Shown here piece after piece: positions 8,628 through 16,222 of a stretch of DNA of 61,805 nucleotides. This DNA is from a virus. The notes beneath the pieces were generated by a model that saw nothing but the letters and a program-made list of their open reading frames with translations, was not told the origin of the DNA and ran no database searches. Made by a program: the position numbers and the translations under genes. Position 1 is the stretch's first letter, and each line of letters starts with the position of its first letter. The stretch covers positions 1-61,805 of IMG/VR virus record IMGVR_UViG_3300024999_000107; one strand, written 5' to 3'.

Positions 8628-8787
8628 ATACAAACAAAATACTCGGACGTTGCCGAGGAATTTAAGCCTTTGGAGTGTTAAGCCACTTGAGTAGTATTAG
8701 AAATAATATGAAAAAGAACACGATGAATGAGGAATGAAACATAGAGTTATAACTTATTTGTTTAATTTATAACTTCTTATAAGTTTT
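8600..8787 (+). ncRNA. Probable omega RNA (TnpB guide) and right end
   Basis: The 3' end of tnpB and the following gene-free 160 bases can fold: CTCGG-ACGTTG-CCGAG (about 8642-8658) is a clean hairpin, followed by paired segments around TTTGGAGTG. TnpB guides normally come from this position, with the guide at the 3' end reading out of the element. Exact ends cannot be fixed by eye. Confidence 0.45.
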
Positions 8788-8844
8788 CAGTAACGGTGCA
8801 GAGATACAATTAGAGGTTTTAAGGAATAGTTTGGAGGAGATTAG

Positions 8845-9027
8845 ATGACAGACATAAACAAAATTTATCAATCTAAAGGCTATCAAAATCGTAAGGAATT
8901 TATAGAAAGTTTAGTTGAAGATGTTGATGTTCCTTTGAAAAAAGCATTGGATATTTTAGATAATAAATATTTTGATGAATTAGTTTGGTTATTGAGTTAT
9001 GAGATTGATGAAAAGAGAGGTGAATAA
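8845..9027 (+). CDS. Hypothetical 60-aa protein
   Basis: ATG 8 bases after TTGGAGGAG. All-helical, acidic, with a SLVEDVDVPLKKALDIL segment. The next gene starts 5 bases after its stop and uses a ribosome site inside its last codons. No family recognised. Confidence 0.65.
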   Translation: MTDINKIYQSKGYQNRKEFIESLVEDVDVPLKKALDILDNKYFDELVWLLSYEIDEKRGE

Positions 9028-9031
9028 ATAT

Positions 9032-9541
9032 TTGAGTTACATATATGACGAGAAAAATATTAAATCAAAAGAAGACGCAATTATTGCATTGGAGGAAATT
9101 AGAGCGTATCAAAGTCTTGAAGGATTACCTTTTGATTTTGGTGATGGATTAATTCAAAACGATTTATCTTATGGTACTGAACACGTTTATTGGAAAATGG
9201 ATGCTCAAGTTTTAGAAGATATAATTGAAGATTGGGAAAAAGATATTGAATGGGCAAACTGGTCGGAAACTCAATCAAAAAAGAAAAAACATAAGAATAA
9301 AAGATTAAATAAACACCTCAGAAAAATAATTGGTAAAAGAAAGTTAATTAATTTATTTAAAGCTTCATGGTGGATAGTATATTACAATGAAAAAGAAAAC
9401 AGATATATTCGATGTTATTATAGTGGTAGGAAAGGTTTTGCAAAATGGTGTTCTGATAGAGCTGTAAGGAATAGAAATGATTTTTCGTTAATAGGAGCTG
9501 GTTATAGGAAATGTTTTAATTACTGGAATATTGTGTTTTAG
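9032..9541 (+). CDS. Hypothetical 169-aa protein with basic middle
   Basis: TTG 9032 stands 8 bases after AGAGGTGA; an earlier in-frame ATG has no site. The N-terminal half is acidic and ends in EDIIEDWEKDIEWANW. A run of Lys/Arg follows (residues about 88-118). The C-terminal part (SWWIVYYNEKENRY and RCYYSGRKGFAKW) is aromatic and beta-like. Could bind nucleic acid; no family recognised. Confidence 0.65.
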   Translation: MSYIYDEKNIKSKEDAIIALEEIRAYQSLEGLPFDFGDGLIQNDLSYGTEHVYWKMDAQVLEDIIEDWEKDIEWANWSETQSKKKKHKNKRLNKHLRKIIGKRKLINLFKASWWIVYYNEKENRYIRCYYSGRKGFAKWCSDRAVRNRNDFSLIGAGYRKCFNYWNIVF

Positions 9542-9553
9542 AAAGGAATAATA

Positions 9554-10287
9554 ATGGGAAAATTTAAAGATTTGGTTGGGCAAGAATTTAATAGATTAAC
9601 TGTTCTTAAAAGAGATAAAAATAATAAACACAATCAAGTGATGTGGATTTGTCAATGCAATTGTGAAAATAAACCTATATTGACTGTAGAGTCATACAGT
9701 TTAACGAAAGGAAAGACTAAATCTTGCGGATGTTTGGCAAAGGAATTAACCATTCAAAGATTTAAAAAATATAATACATATAACTTGACTAATAAATATG
9801 GTATAGGTTATACATCAAATACAAACGAAGAGTTTTATTTTGATTTAGAGGATTATGAGAAAATCAAAGACTATTGTTGGAGAAAAAATTCAGATGGTTA
9901 TATTGTAACAAATATAACCATTAATAAAAAAATATTTGTTTATGGATTCATAGAATTATTATGAATGTATCAAAAGAATTAGACGTAGATCATATTATAT
10001 GTAAATATATATATGATAATAGAAAATCTAATTTAAGAATTACAGACAGAAGTGGTAATAATATAAATAAAGGATTACAAAAAAATAATACTTCTGGAAT
10101 TATAGGGGTAAGTTTTGATATTCAAAATCAAGTTTGGCGTTCACAAGTAAATAAAAATAAATTACATATTGACTTAGGATCTTTTATTCAGAAAAACGAT
10201 GCAATTTTTGCTCGTTTAAAAGCAGAGAAAAAATATTTTGGTGAATTTGCTCCTCAACAACACTTATATAATCAATATAGTATTTAG
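9554..10287 (+). pseudogene. HNH homing endonuclease with AP2-like domain, frameshifted
   Basis: Two overlapping frames make one protein. Frame one (9554-9964) starts MGKFKDLVGQEFNRLTVL, has a CQCNCE and CGC zinc knuckle, then DYEKIKDYCWR. Frame two (up to 10287) contains HRIIM, DVDHI and NRKSNLR, the HNH core, then an AP2-type DNA-binding domain with NNTSGIIGVSF. A one-base deletion near 9945-9955 separates them. The gene at 43060 is an intact relative with the same order. The break falls inside the nuclease domain, so activity is doubtful. Confidence 0.75.
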
Positions 10288-10303
10288 AAAGAGAGTTTTT
10301 AAA

Positions 10304-10353
10304 TTGTTTTCATAATAGCATGAAAGTCAACTTTAATCCTATTATGAAAACAA
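10304..10353 (+). repeat. 15-bp perfect inverted repeat with inner dyad
   Basis: TTGTTTTCATAATAG (10304-10318) is mirrored by CTATTATGAAAACAA (10339-10353). The 20-base loop has its own dyad, AAAGT-CA-ACTTT. No T-run follows, so a normal terminator is unlikely. It could be a transcript-stabilising or processing hairpin, an operator, or a tiny mobile remnant next to the broken HNH gene. Confidence 0.55.
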
Positions 10354-10371
10354 AAGAAAGAAGGAAATAAA

Positions 10372-10770
10372 ATGAGTAATGGTTGGATAAAAAATTTATC
10401 ATCAGATGATTACTATGAAATTCAATTTAATAATTATCTAGGTTGGGATAAAATTAATGAAAAAACTCCTTATTATGTTTTATTAGAAATTATAAAAGGG
10501 AAAGATAAATCATCTCAGGATATAGGAGTTGAATTCGATGATATTTCACATGGTAACTTTTATTGGAGAGATTTTACAAAAAGTAGTTTACCATTTGTAG
10601 ATGATGGAGATATATATTGGTCTGGATTTAGTTTTCAATTTGCTGAAGATGCAAAGAAATTTGTTGAGTTATATGGTGGTAAGGGTAATTGGATGGATGA
10701 TTTTGAAGAGTTTAGGATTATGTGTGATAATAAGAGAAATGGGAGGGTTATTAATGAACAGACAAATTAA
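10372..10770 (+). CDS. Hypothetical 132-aa protein
   Basis: ATG behind GAAGGAAA. Beta-rich and aromatic (YYVLLEIIKGKD, ISHGNFYWRDF), C-terminal acidic helix. The end overlaps the YopX start in another frame by 17 bases, which suggests coupled translation. No family recognised. Confidence 0.7.
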   Translation: MSNGWIKNLSSDDYYEIQFNNYLGWDKINEKTPYYVLLEIIKGKDKSSQDIGVEFDDISHGNFYWRDFTKSSLPFVDDGDIYWSGFSFQFAEDAKKFVELYGGKGNWMDDFEEFRIMCDNKRNGRVINEQTN

Positions 10771-11143
10771 ATTTAGAGCATGGGATATAAATCATAAAGA
10801 AATGGTATATATTAATGATTTATATTGGTTTGAGGAAGAAGGAATTCATAATTTCGAGGGAAGTGGTCATAATTCAAAATATATTTTTATGGAATATACT
10901 GGATTATATAATAAAAGCGATAATAAAACCGAAGTATATGAAAGTGATATTATTAAGCAACTTGGATGGCGAGGTGAATATTATATAGTTGAATTTATAG
11001 ACTGTGCATTTTATGCAGTATTAATAAATAATAAAGTTCCTAAATGTTTGCGTAATAGGTATGTTAAATTAGATGAAATGTACGATTTTCAAGTTATTGG
11101 GAATAAGTATGATAATCAAGAACTATTATATCAAAGGAGGTGA
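10754..11143 (+). CDS. YopX-family protein
   Basis: From ATG 10754 (behind GGGAGGG) the 129-aa product opens RQIKFRAWDINHKEMVYI, then MEYTGLYNKSDNKTEVYESD and later YIVEFIDCAF. RAWD near the start and TGL-DK-EVYEGDI in the middle are the YopX (PF09643) hallmarks. The family is common in Firmicute phages, named from SPbeta yopX, and forms a decamer of unknown function. Good evidence for phage origin. Confidence 0.85.
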   Translation: MNRQIKFRAWDINHKEMVYINDLYWFEEEGIHNFEGSGHNSKYIFMEYTGLYNKSDNKTEVYESDIIKQLGWRGEYYIVEFIDCAFYAVLINNKVPKCLRNRYVKLDEMYDFQVIGNKYDNQELLYQRR

Positions 11144-11148
11144 TTTTA

Positions 11149-11278
11149 ATGAATGAAATATGCGAGGCTTGTGAAAAAGAAATTGAAGAAGGTACAGGAG
11201 ATGAATATACAGATAATAGTTGTGGATATAAGTTTTGGTTGTGTGATAAAATGTATAGAAGAGTTAGATAAGTATTAA
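11149..11278 (+). pseudogene. Small zinc-ribbon gene, +1 frameshift at AAAA
   Basis: ATG behind AAAGGAGGTG. The frame gives MNEICEACEKEIEEG and FWLCDK, then leaves frame at GATAAAATGTATAG and stops at 11271. Removing one A restores CDKCIEELDKY and a stop at 11278, completing a CxxC/CxxC zinc ribbon. So the gene has one extra A in a four-A run. Confidence 0.6.
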
Positions 11279-11303
11279 ATAAATAAAAAATGAGGTGATT
11301 ATT

Positions 11304-11435
11304 ATTATATTTCTATGTGCAGAATGTCACAAAGAAATGATTTGGATTACAGACCAAAATGATAGTGAAATTATTAGTCAAGAATATTATTGTAAAGATT
11401 GCAATATTGAATTGATTAAATACTCATCTATTTAA
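11304..11435 (+). CDS. Small zinc-ribbon protein with ATT or ATA start
   Basis: A strong GAGGTG lies at 11293-11297. The open frame has CAEC and CKDC, a two-knuckle zinc ribbon, ending at 11435. The only in-frame GTG (11295) is part of the ribosome site itself. ATT 11304 or ATA 11307, 6-9 bases downstream, is the likely initiator. About 43 aa. Function unknown. Confidence 0.5.
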   Translation: MIFLCAECHKEMIWITDQNDSEIISQEYYCKDCNIELIKYSSI

Positions 11436-11469
11436 AACAATAAAATAATAAGAAAGTAGGAATTAAATA

Positions 11470-13026
11470 TTGAATGTATTAAGTTTGTTTGATGGTTTAT
11501 CAGGAGGTCAAATTGCATTGAATAGGGCAAATATAAAATATGATAAATATTATGCTAGTGAAATTAATCCAAATAGTATAAAGATTACACAGAAGAATTA
11601 TCCAGATACAATACAATTAGGTGATGTTACATTATTAGATGAAGAAAAGATAAAACAATTGGGTAAAATCGATTTACTTATCTTCGGATTTCCTTGTGAG
11701 GATGTTTCTATTATTAAATCAAAAACTAGAGAAAGTTTAAAAGGTAAAAAATCTGGGTTATTCTTTGAAGCAATAAGAATAAAAGATTTAATAAAGCCAA
11801 AATGGTTTATGGTAGAAAATGTTGCTAGTATGAACGAGGAAAGTAAAAATATAATAACCAAATATATAGGCGTAGATCCCATTGTAATAAATAGCAGTAA
11901 TTTTTCTGCACAGGATAGAGAAAGATATTATTGGACTAATATACCATTAGGTGATTTACCAGAGGATAAAGGATTAATATTGAAAGATATAATGGAAACT
12001 AATGTGGTAGAAAAACAATATTATAAACAACCATTTGAATTTCATGGATGGGATAAAAAAGTTATAGCAACTGTTCAATTAAAATGTCACGACATGGGGA
12101 AACGAGTTTATAATCCTAATATGAAATGTGCAACACTTACAGCAATTCAAGGTGGTTATCAGGAAAAGAAAGTATATGATAATAATAGATGTAGAAAATT
12201 AACTCCTATAGAATATGAAAGGCTCCAGACAATTGAAGATGATTATACAAAATTAGGAACAAATATTTATTATCAAATATTTGATAATAAATTAAATGGA
12301 GGATTAATTAATATATGCAATTATGCATTATTGAAGGATGTACTAATAAAATCTCAAGTAGAGAAACAAAATTATGTCATAAACACTATCTTAGATTTAA
12401 AAGATACAACACAACAGAACTCACAAGAAACCTCGTGGATAAAAGCAAGCAATGTTCGGTTGAAGGTTGTGAAAGAAAACAAGAAACTACCGGTGGCTAC
12501 TGTATCATGCATTATAAAAGAGAAAAAAGAACGGGGAATATTGAATTACCTAATAAAATTATTATTAAATGCGACTATTGTGATGGAGTGGCAATCGCAA
12601 GAGGAATGTGTAAAAGGCATTATCAAACTTGGTACAGACACGGCGATCCTTTATACACCGATAAAGATAGGTCAAACACAAATTCTCATGGATACACAAA
12701 ATCTCAGGGGGAATATAAGGTCTTACATAGAGAAGTTGCCGATAAAAAACTTGGGAGAAGACTCAAGCGAGGAGAAGTTGTTCATCATGCTAACCTTGAT
12801 AAATTGGATAACGATCAATTTAATTTATACGTCTGTCAAGGAAACAAAGAACATATTAGTTTACATCAACAACTTAACCGTGTTGCAGGAGGACTTGTTA
12901 AATTGGGATATATCATATTTGAGAACGGAGAATATAGAATTAATATCTGATACAGCAAGAAGAAGTGCTTGCGGAGATGGATGGACTATTGATGTCATAA
13001 CATTCTTATTTAATAATATTACATAA
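11470..13026 (+). CDS. DNA cytosine-5 methyltransferase interrupted by a nested HNH gene
   Basis: TTG start after GTAGG. C5-MTase motifs run in order: SLFDGLSGGQIAL (motif I), FGFPCEDVS with catalytic Cys76, ENVAS (VI), AQDRERYYW (VIII), RKLTPIEYERLQT (IX) and GDGWTIDVI (X). After DDYTKLGTN (about 12262) there are some 680 foreign bases before ISDTARR (12943) resumes the enzyme. The frame stays open throughout, giving 518 aa with an insert of about 225 residues. PCE for PCQ and GDGW for GNGW are unusual. Phage MTases guard against host restriction. Whether the product folds, is spliced or is dead is unknown. Confidence 0.75.
   Translation: MNVLSLFDGLSGGQIALNRANIKYDKYYASEINPNSIKITQKNYPDTIQLGDVTLLDEEKIKQLGKIDLLIFGFPCEDVSIIKSKTRESLKGKKSGLFFEAIRIKDLIKPKWFMVENVASMNEESKNIITKYIGVDPIVINSSNFSAQDRERYYWTNIPLGDLPEDKGLILKDIMETNVVEKQYYKQPFEFHGWDKKVIATVQLKCHDMGKRVYNPNMKCATLTAIQGGYQEKKVYDNNRCRKLTPIEYERLQTIEDDYTKLGTNIYYQIFDNKLNGGLINICNYALLKDVLIKSQVEKQNYVINTILDLKDTTQQNSQETSWIKASNVRLKVVKENKKLPVATVSCIIKEKKERGILNYLIKLLLNATIVMEWQSQEECVKGIIKLGTDTAILYTPIKIGQTQILMDTQNLRGNIRSYIEKLPIKNLGEDSSEEKLFIMLTLINWITINLIYTSVKETKNILVYINNLTVLQEDLLNWDISYLRTENIELISDTARRSACGDGWTIDVITFLFNNIT
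12266..12291 (+). repeat. 26-bp perfect palindrome at the insert's left edge
   Basis: TTTATTATCAAAT followed by its exact complement. It lies at the left boundary of the sequence inserted in the methyltransferase, just upstream of the nested HNH ribosome site. It may be the trace of insertion, a recognition site or a hairpin that limits readthrough. Confidence 0.6.
12315..12950 (+). CDS. HNH homing endonuclease nested inside the methyltransferase gene
   Basis: ATG is 9 bases after GGAGG, in a different frame from the methyltransferase. Three zinc knuckles (CIIEGCTNK, CSVEGCERK, CDYCDG, each followed by CxxHY) precede an HNH_3 core with GEVVHHANLDKLDND and LYVCQGNKEHISLH. 211 aa and intact. 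Its last codons use the host gene's resumed exon. Such nucleases spread by cutting uninserted alleles. Both frames are open over more than 600 bases, which is unexpected at this AT content. Confidence 0.8.
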   Translation: MQLCIIEGCTNKISSRETKLCHKHYLRFKRYNTTELTRNLVDKSKQCSVEGCERKQETTGGYCIMHYKREKRTGNIELPNKIIIKCDYCDGVAIARGMCKRHYQTWYRHGDPLYTDKDRSNTNSHGYTKSQGEYKVLHREVADKKLGRRLKRGEVVHHANLDKLDNDQFNLYVCQGNKEHISLHQQLNRVAGGLVKLGYIIFENGEYRINI

Positions 13027-13114
13027 GTAATAAATAAATATTTATAACCTCTTGCAATTCGTTGTAGGAGGTTATATAATGTTATTAATAAGTAAATCAA
13101 AGGGAGTGTTCAAG

Positions 13115-13354
13115 ATGAGTGAATATCTCACAAAATTGAATCTGTTCTTGAAACATTTAGAAAACAGCGCAAACGAGATGTTAGACATTATTGGTAAAGA
13201 AAATGGAGATTATGAAGATCGGTTTGATATTAAAATAGCTATTAATGGCAAGCAGATTATAATTCCTTTATGTGCTGATAGCTATAGTAGACTAGAGCAA
13301 TTTATAATGGATGAGATAAGAGAAGAACAAGAATTAAGAGGTTCAATGACATGA
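13115..13354 (+). CDS. Hypothetical 79-aa protein
   Basis: ATG 13115 is behind AAAGGGAG; earlier in-frame starts lack a site. N-terminal helix LNLFLKHLENSANEML, then IKIAINGKQIIIPLCAD, a beta hairpin. The next gene starts in the ATGA overlap of its stop. No family recognised. Confidence 0.65.
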   Translation: MSEYLTKLNLFLKHLENSANEMLDIIGKENGDYEDRFDIKIAINGKQIIIPLCADSYSRLEQFIMDEIREEQELRGSMT

Positions 13355-13500
13355 GAAAACCAGATGTGATTTATACTGATATTCTTCCGAGAGATATTGG
13401 CCTTTATGTTAACCAAGATGATGAGGAATGCCATAAATTTGAATCAGTGATTGTTAATGGTGAGCAGCGATTTGATATTAAAGTGTGGTTAAAGAATTAA
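13351..13500 (+). CDS. Hypothetical 49-aa protein
   Basis: Starts in an ATGA overlap with the previous stop, so it is translationally coupled. Contains VYVNQ-like strands and ends EQRFDIKVWLKN, echoing the FDIKIAINGKQ strand of its neighbour. The two may form one unit. No family recognised. Confidence 0.55.
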   Translation: MRKPDVIYTDILPRDIGLYVNQDDEECHKFESVIVNGEQRFDIKVWLKN

Positions 13501-13531
13501 TTTATTAAAATATGGAAAGAGGTTATTAATT

Positions 13532-13713
13532 ATGAATCAGGATCAAATAAATTTAGTGCTTAGAATGTATAATCTTTTTACGGAAATTAGTTTAGAATGT
13601 GAGCAAGATGATAAATTTAACGATTTTATTTCAGAACAAAACATTTTCAAAAAAGTGTTGATGAAATACTGCGCGACTTTGATTGTGCTCAATTTGATAA
13701 AGATAGTAAGTAA
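13532..13713 (+). pseudogene. Hypothetical gene with frameshift at A6
   Basis: ATG behind AAAGAGG. The frame runs to QNIFKK, then a six-A run. Adding one A gives SVDEILRDFDCAQFDKDSK and a stop at 13713, just before the next ribosome site. As read, the frame instead runs on through the next gene to 13864, which would bury a perfect AAAGGAGG inside coding sequence. So I treat the long 110-aa frame as an artefact. Confidence 0.55.
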
Positions 13714-13729
13714 AAGGAGGATTAATATT

Positions 13730-13864
13730 ATGAAGAACAAAATTATTTTAGTTGATGGCGAGGAGTATTGGTTAGGAGCAACAATGGGAAAATATAATGA
13801 GAAATATGATTGTTTTATGTTTGGAAATTGTTTTGTTCACAGGTATGATACTATATTCAAGTAA
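13730..13864 (+). CDS. Hypothetical 44-aa protein
   Basis: ATG 13730 has its own AAAAGGAGG 9 bases upstream. The product is a compact beta-type peptide: KNKIILVDGEEYWLGATMG then DCFMFGNCFVHRYD. No family recognised. It is followed by a strong terminator. Confidence 0.6.
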   Translation: MKNKIILVDGEEYWLGATMGKYNEKYDCFMFGNCFVHRYDTIFK

Positions 13865-13902
13865 ATTTGGGTTAAGTAATGTGCGGCAACAAGTGATAGA
13901 TT

Positions 13903-13940
13903 AAATATAGGAGAGGAGTAATATCCTCTCCTATATTTTT
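13903..13940 (+). terminator. Rho-independent terminator
   Basis: A perfect 15-bp stem (AAATATAGGAGAGGA / TCCTCTCCTATATTT) with a 6-base loop, ending in five T. One of the clearest terminators in the window; it closes the transcription unit ending at 13864. Confidence 0.85.
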
Positions 13941-14039
13941 ATAATGAATCAATAAATAATTTTTTCAAATACTATATACAGATAAAACCCAATATGATAT
14001 AATAAGTTAGATACAAATATTAAAGGGGAGTCGCAAGTG

Positions 14040-14267
14040 ATGAAAATATATTATTCTTTGAATTCCGAAGAAATGGGAGAAGAATCACGGAAGGAAAATT
14101 TATTAGATATTTACAAAGAATCAATTAAGTATAAGGAGGACGACAAAGAAACAGGGAGCAATAATAATTATTACTTTGTCAAACATGAAATAGAAAATGG
14201 GATTGATCTAATAACAGAAGGAAAGGTATATAAGAAGAACAACAAAATATATTTTAAATCTGTATAA
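14040..14267 (+). CDS. Hypothetical 75-aa protein
   Basis: First gene after a terminator; a TATAAT-like hexamer lies at about 13994-13999 but I see no clear -35. ATG 14040 follows AAGGGGAG. Acidic, with KEDDKETGSNNNYYFVKHE then a C-terminal beta hairpin (LITEGKVYKKNNKIYF). No family recognised. Confidence 0.65.
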   Translation: MKIYYSLNSEEMGEESRKENLLDIYKESIKYKEDDKETGSNNNYYFVKHEIENGIDLITEGKVYKKNNKIYFKSV

Positions 14268-14370
14268 ACGATTGTTTAAGAAAATTAGGAAAGTAAATAC
14301 GAGAATTGCCAAACAATTAATTTTAGCTTAAAATTATATTTTCCAAGGATATTTGAAAGGAATGATTTTT

Positions 14371-14577
14371 ATGTTTAAAAAAGATGAAATGGTATGGTGT
14401 AGACCTCGATTAATTGATGAGCCTATTCTTGGTAAGTATATTGAGAGAATGAGTGCCGAAGAAATTAAAAAAGGATATCGTGATGGGCATATTGTAGAAA
14501 TTGATGGTGTAAAACGTTGGGTTAATCTTGGATTTTGCGGTACAAATAAAGAAATTGTAAAAAACATGAAGTGGTAG
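14371..14577 (+). CDS. Hypothetical 68-aa protein
   Basis: ATG 14371 behind GAAAGGA. Segment MSAEEIKKGYRDGHIVEIDG then KRWVNLGFCG looks like a small beta barrel with a helix. No family recognised. Confidence 0.6.
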   Translation: MFKKDEMVWCRPRLIDEPILGKYIERMSAEEIKKGYRDGHIVEIDGVKRWVNLGFCGTNKEIVKNMKW

Positions 14578-14620
14578 TAACTGGCACTTTTAATTGATAG
14601 GAAAGGAGGTATGAGTTTAA

Positions 14621-14755
14621 TTGGAACAAATTGAAAAAGAAATTGAAGAGTTAAGATTACTTGAAGCAGAACTATATAAAAAGTTTAAAGATGTCAATTT
14701 GCAACTTCAGATAAAAATGGAAGAGTATATGCAATTTTTAAAAGGAGGAAGATGA
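14621..14755 (+). CDS. Small coiled-coil protein (44 aa)
   Basis: TTG start 11 bases after GAAAGGAGG. The whole product is one charged helix (KEIEELRLLEAELYKKF) with heptad leucines and isoleucines, consistent with a short coiled coil. The next gene's ribosome site AAAGGAGGA lies in its last codons. Confidence 0.6.
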   Translation: MEQIEKEIEELRLLEAELYKKFKDVNLQLQIKMEEYMQFLKGGR

Positions 14756-14761
14756 TACATA

Positions 14762-15247
14762 ATGTTTAATTTCTTCAAAAAGAAAACAGTGAAAATTGAA
14801 AAACCAAAATTATATAATTGTGCTATGTGTAATGGTAATTATCGAGAAGAAGATATTGATTTTCTTGTAAGTAAGAAAATAGGTAAGAGTATTTGCATAA
14901 GGTGTGCTGAGTATATTAAGGGTAATTTAAATAAGAAAAAGAAGGAGAATGAATATATGAAAAACTTAGAAACCATTATTAAAAACAGAGATGAGTTAAA
15001 GAAATCAATTGATAATATTTGGGAGGAAGTATATTCTATCAAAAAAGGTAGAGAGTGGCCTGAATTATCAAAAGAAGAACAGAAAATAGTTGGACAATTA
15101 CTTGGATTGAAGGCCAATTATTTTAATCAAATGGTAGCATTAAACTTTGTATTGAATGAAGACAATGGGTTATTAGATTATAGGACAAATAAAAATTATG
15201 AAGGTATTGTGGATGAGAGATTCTTTGCTGATGTTAATGTGAAATAA
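14762..15247 (+). CDS. Zinc-knuckle and helical protein (161 aa)
   Basis: ATG behind AAAGGAGGA. Residues 20-55 have CAMC and CIRC, a treble-clef-like knuckle. A Lys/Glu-rich helix follows (KNLETIIKNRDELKKSI) and then helical bundle sequence. Function unknown; the zinc part may bind nucleic acid and the helix may dimerise. Confidence 0.7.
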   Translation: MFNFFKKKTVKIEKPKLYNCAMCNGNYREEDIDFLVSKKIGKSICIRCAEYIKGNLNKKKKENEYMKNLETIIKNRDELKKSIDNIWEEVYSIKKGREWPELSKEEQKIVGQLLGLKANYFNQMVALNFVLNEDNGLLDYRTNKNYEGIVDERFFADVNVK

Positions 15248-15307
15248 TAGCTCGAAATGATGTACTTAAAGGAATTAATAAAACTAAATTGAGGAGGTAG
15301 ATAAACC

Positions 15308-15571
15308 ATTATAAGTATAATGTATTTAATCGGAACAATAAGTTCTATTTGTTTCATAAGTAGTTATTTACCTGATATGCTTAAGTCAATTAGAAGCAAA
15401 GAAATTAAAGGAGTTACAAAATTAAGTTCAATTATTTTAATGTTCGCTTTATCTGGCTCTATTGTAACTAACTTATATTTTAAAAATTATCCATTTGTTA
15501 TTAACGATATAATATGCATTTTGCTTAATGTTGTTATTTTAACTAATAAAATGAAGAAGATTATAGAATAG
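15308..15571 (+). CDS. PQ-loop / SemiSWEET-like membrane protein
   Basis: Three hydrophobic segments with LIGTISSICFISSYLPDMLK, then SKEIKGVTKLSSIILMF and IICILLNVVILTN, match the three-helix PQ-loop/SemiSWEET unit; the PQ pair is Pro-Asp here. Such proteins dimerise to form small-solute transporters. GGAGG is 10 bases before an in-frame ATT (15308) but 22 bases before ATG 15320, so ATT is the likely start (87 aa). If ATG is used the protein is 83 aa. Confidence 0.65.
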   Translation: MISIMYLIGTISSICFISSYLPDMLKSIRSKEIKGVTKLSSIILMFALSGSIVTNLYFKNYPFVINDIICILLNVVILTNKMKKIIE

Positions 15572-15608
15572 AATGGTTATATATTTTTAAAGGAGTAGTG
15601 AATTAAAA

Positions 15609-15788
15609 ATGAAAGAAATTAAACTATGTCCGTTTTGTGGTGGTAAAGGCAATCTCCAAGATTCAGGAGAAGTATGGGGTACTGTTTGGGTGAGTTGTGA
15701 GCAATGTGGTGCAGAAGGTGCATATGTAGAAATATTTAATGGAGTCACAGAAGACGATGCTATTGATAAATGGAATATGAGAGTATAA
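15609..15788 (+). CDS. Lar-like restriction alleviation zinc protein
   Basis: The 59-aa product has LCPFCGGKGNL, then WVSCEQCGAEG and DAIDKWNMR. The CPFCGG-CxxCGA-WN.R layout is that of the Lar/restriction-alleviation family (DUF-type zinc ribbons common in phages). The classic Rac Lar modulates type I restriction; that activity is not proven for relatives. ATG behind AAAGGAG. Confidence 0.75.
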   Translation: MKEIKLCPFCGGKGNLQDSGEVWGTVWVSCEQCGAEGAYVEIFNGVTEDDAIDKWNMRV

Positions 15789-15814
15789 TAAGAATAAAGA
15801 AAGGGTGATAAACC

Positions 15815-16027
15815 ATGATCAAAGAATATGATGTTAGCGGAGTTGTTTTGGTCAGAGATGAGTTAATTACACTCAAAGATGCTATGATTCAACACAGTGG
15901 TCTTGGATACAATGTTGAACTAGATTTAAATACATTAGGATATGTTAAAAAATATCAGATTATCAACGAAACTGAATTTATTCCAGTTACTTTCAATGGC
16001 AAGTTTTTAAAAGGAGAGATAAAATAG
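15815..16027 (+). CDS. Hypothetical 70-aa protein
   Basis: ATG behind AAAGGGTG. Mostly beta: YDVSGVVLVRDELITLKDAM and YVKKYQIINETEFIPVTF. Likely a small beta-barrel fold. No family recognised. Confidence 0.65.
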   Translation: MIKEYDVSGVVLVRDELITLKDAMIQHSGLGYNVELDLNTLGYVKKYQIINETEFIPVTFNGKFLKGEIK

Positions 16028-16077
16028 ACATCAAATCAAAGAATGGTTTGCTAGTATTATTAAAGGAGGAATAAGAA

Positions 16078-16218
16078 ATGAAACTAATTAATATGAAGTG
16101 CCGTAAATTTAGAAAAATTGTAATACATGTTGCATATACAGAATGTAAACAACCGAATTGTAACGGCTACCCACATTTAATAAACCAATATTCAAATCAT
16201 GTAGAACAGGAGGATTAA
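16078..16218 (+). CDS. Small basic Cys-rich protein (46 aa)
   Basis: ATG behind AAAGGAGG. Contains CRKFRKIVIHVAYTECKQPN with CKQPNC and His, which could bind zinc. Its end carries the ribosome site (CAGGAGG) of the next gene. Confidence 0.55.
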   Translation: MKLINMKCRKFRKIVIHVAYTECKQPNCNGYPHLINQYSNHVEQED

Positions 16219-16222
16219 AATA

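Larger units (their letters stand above)
6747..8787 (+). mobile_element. IS607-family insertion sequence
   Basis: The two overlapping genes are a MerR-type HTH plus serine recombinase (TnpA) and a TnpB RuvC-like RNA-guided nuclease, the defining IS607 pair. The ends carry 24-base inverted sequences with 22 matches: 6747-6770 (two GTTATAA words) and 8764-8787. IS607 elements usually lack terminal inverted repeats, so these may be TnpA binding sites just inside the true ends; the exact ends are uncertain by a few tens of bases. Confidence 0.8.

Noticed and set aside
12260-12943. Group I intron in the methyltransferase gene
   Set aside because: Only about 50 bases precede the HNH ribosome site and none follow the HNH stop, too little for the catalytic core, and I saw no P7/G-site elements. 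A degenerate arrangement cannot be excluded.
13532-13864. A single 110-aa gene
   Set aside because: It would contain a perfect AAAAGGAGG plus ATG in its middle, and a better end for the first part exists in another frame. I treat it as a frameshifted gene followed by an independent 44-aa gene.
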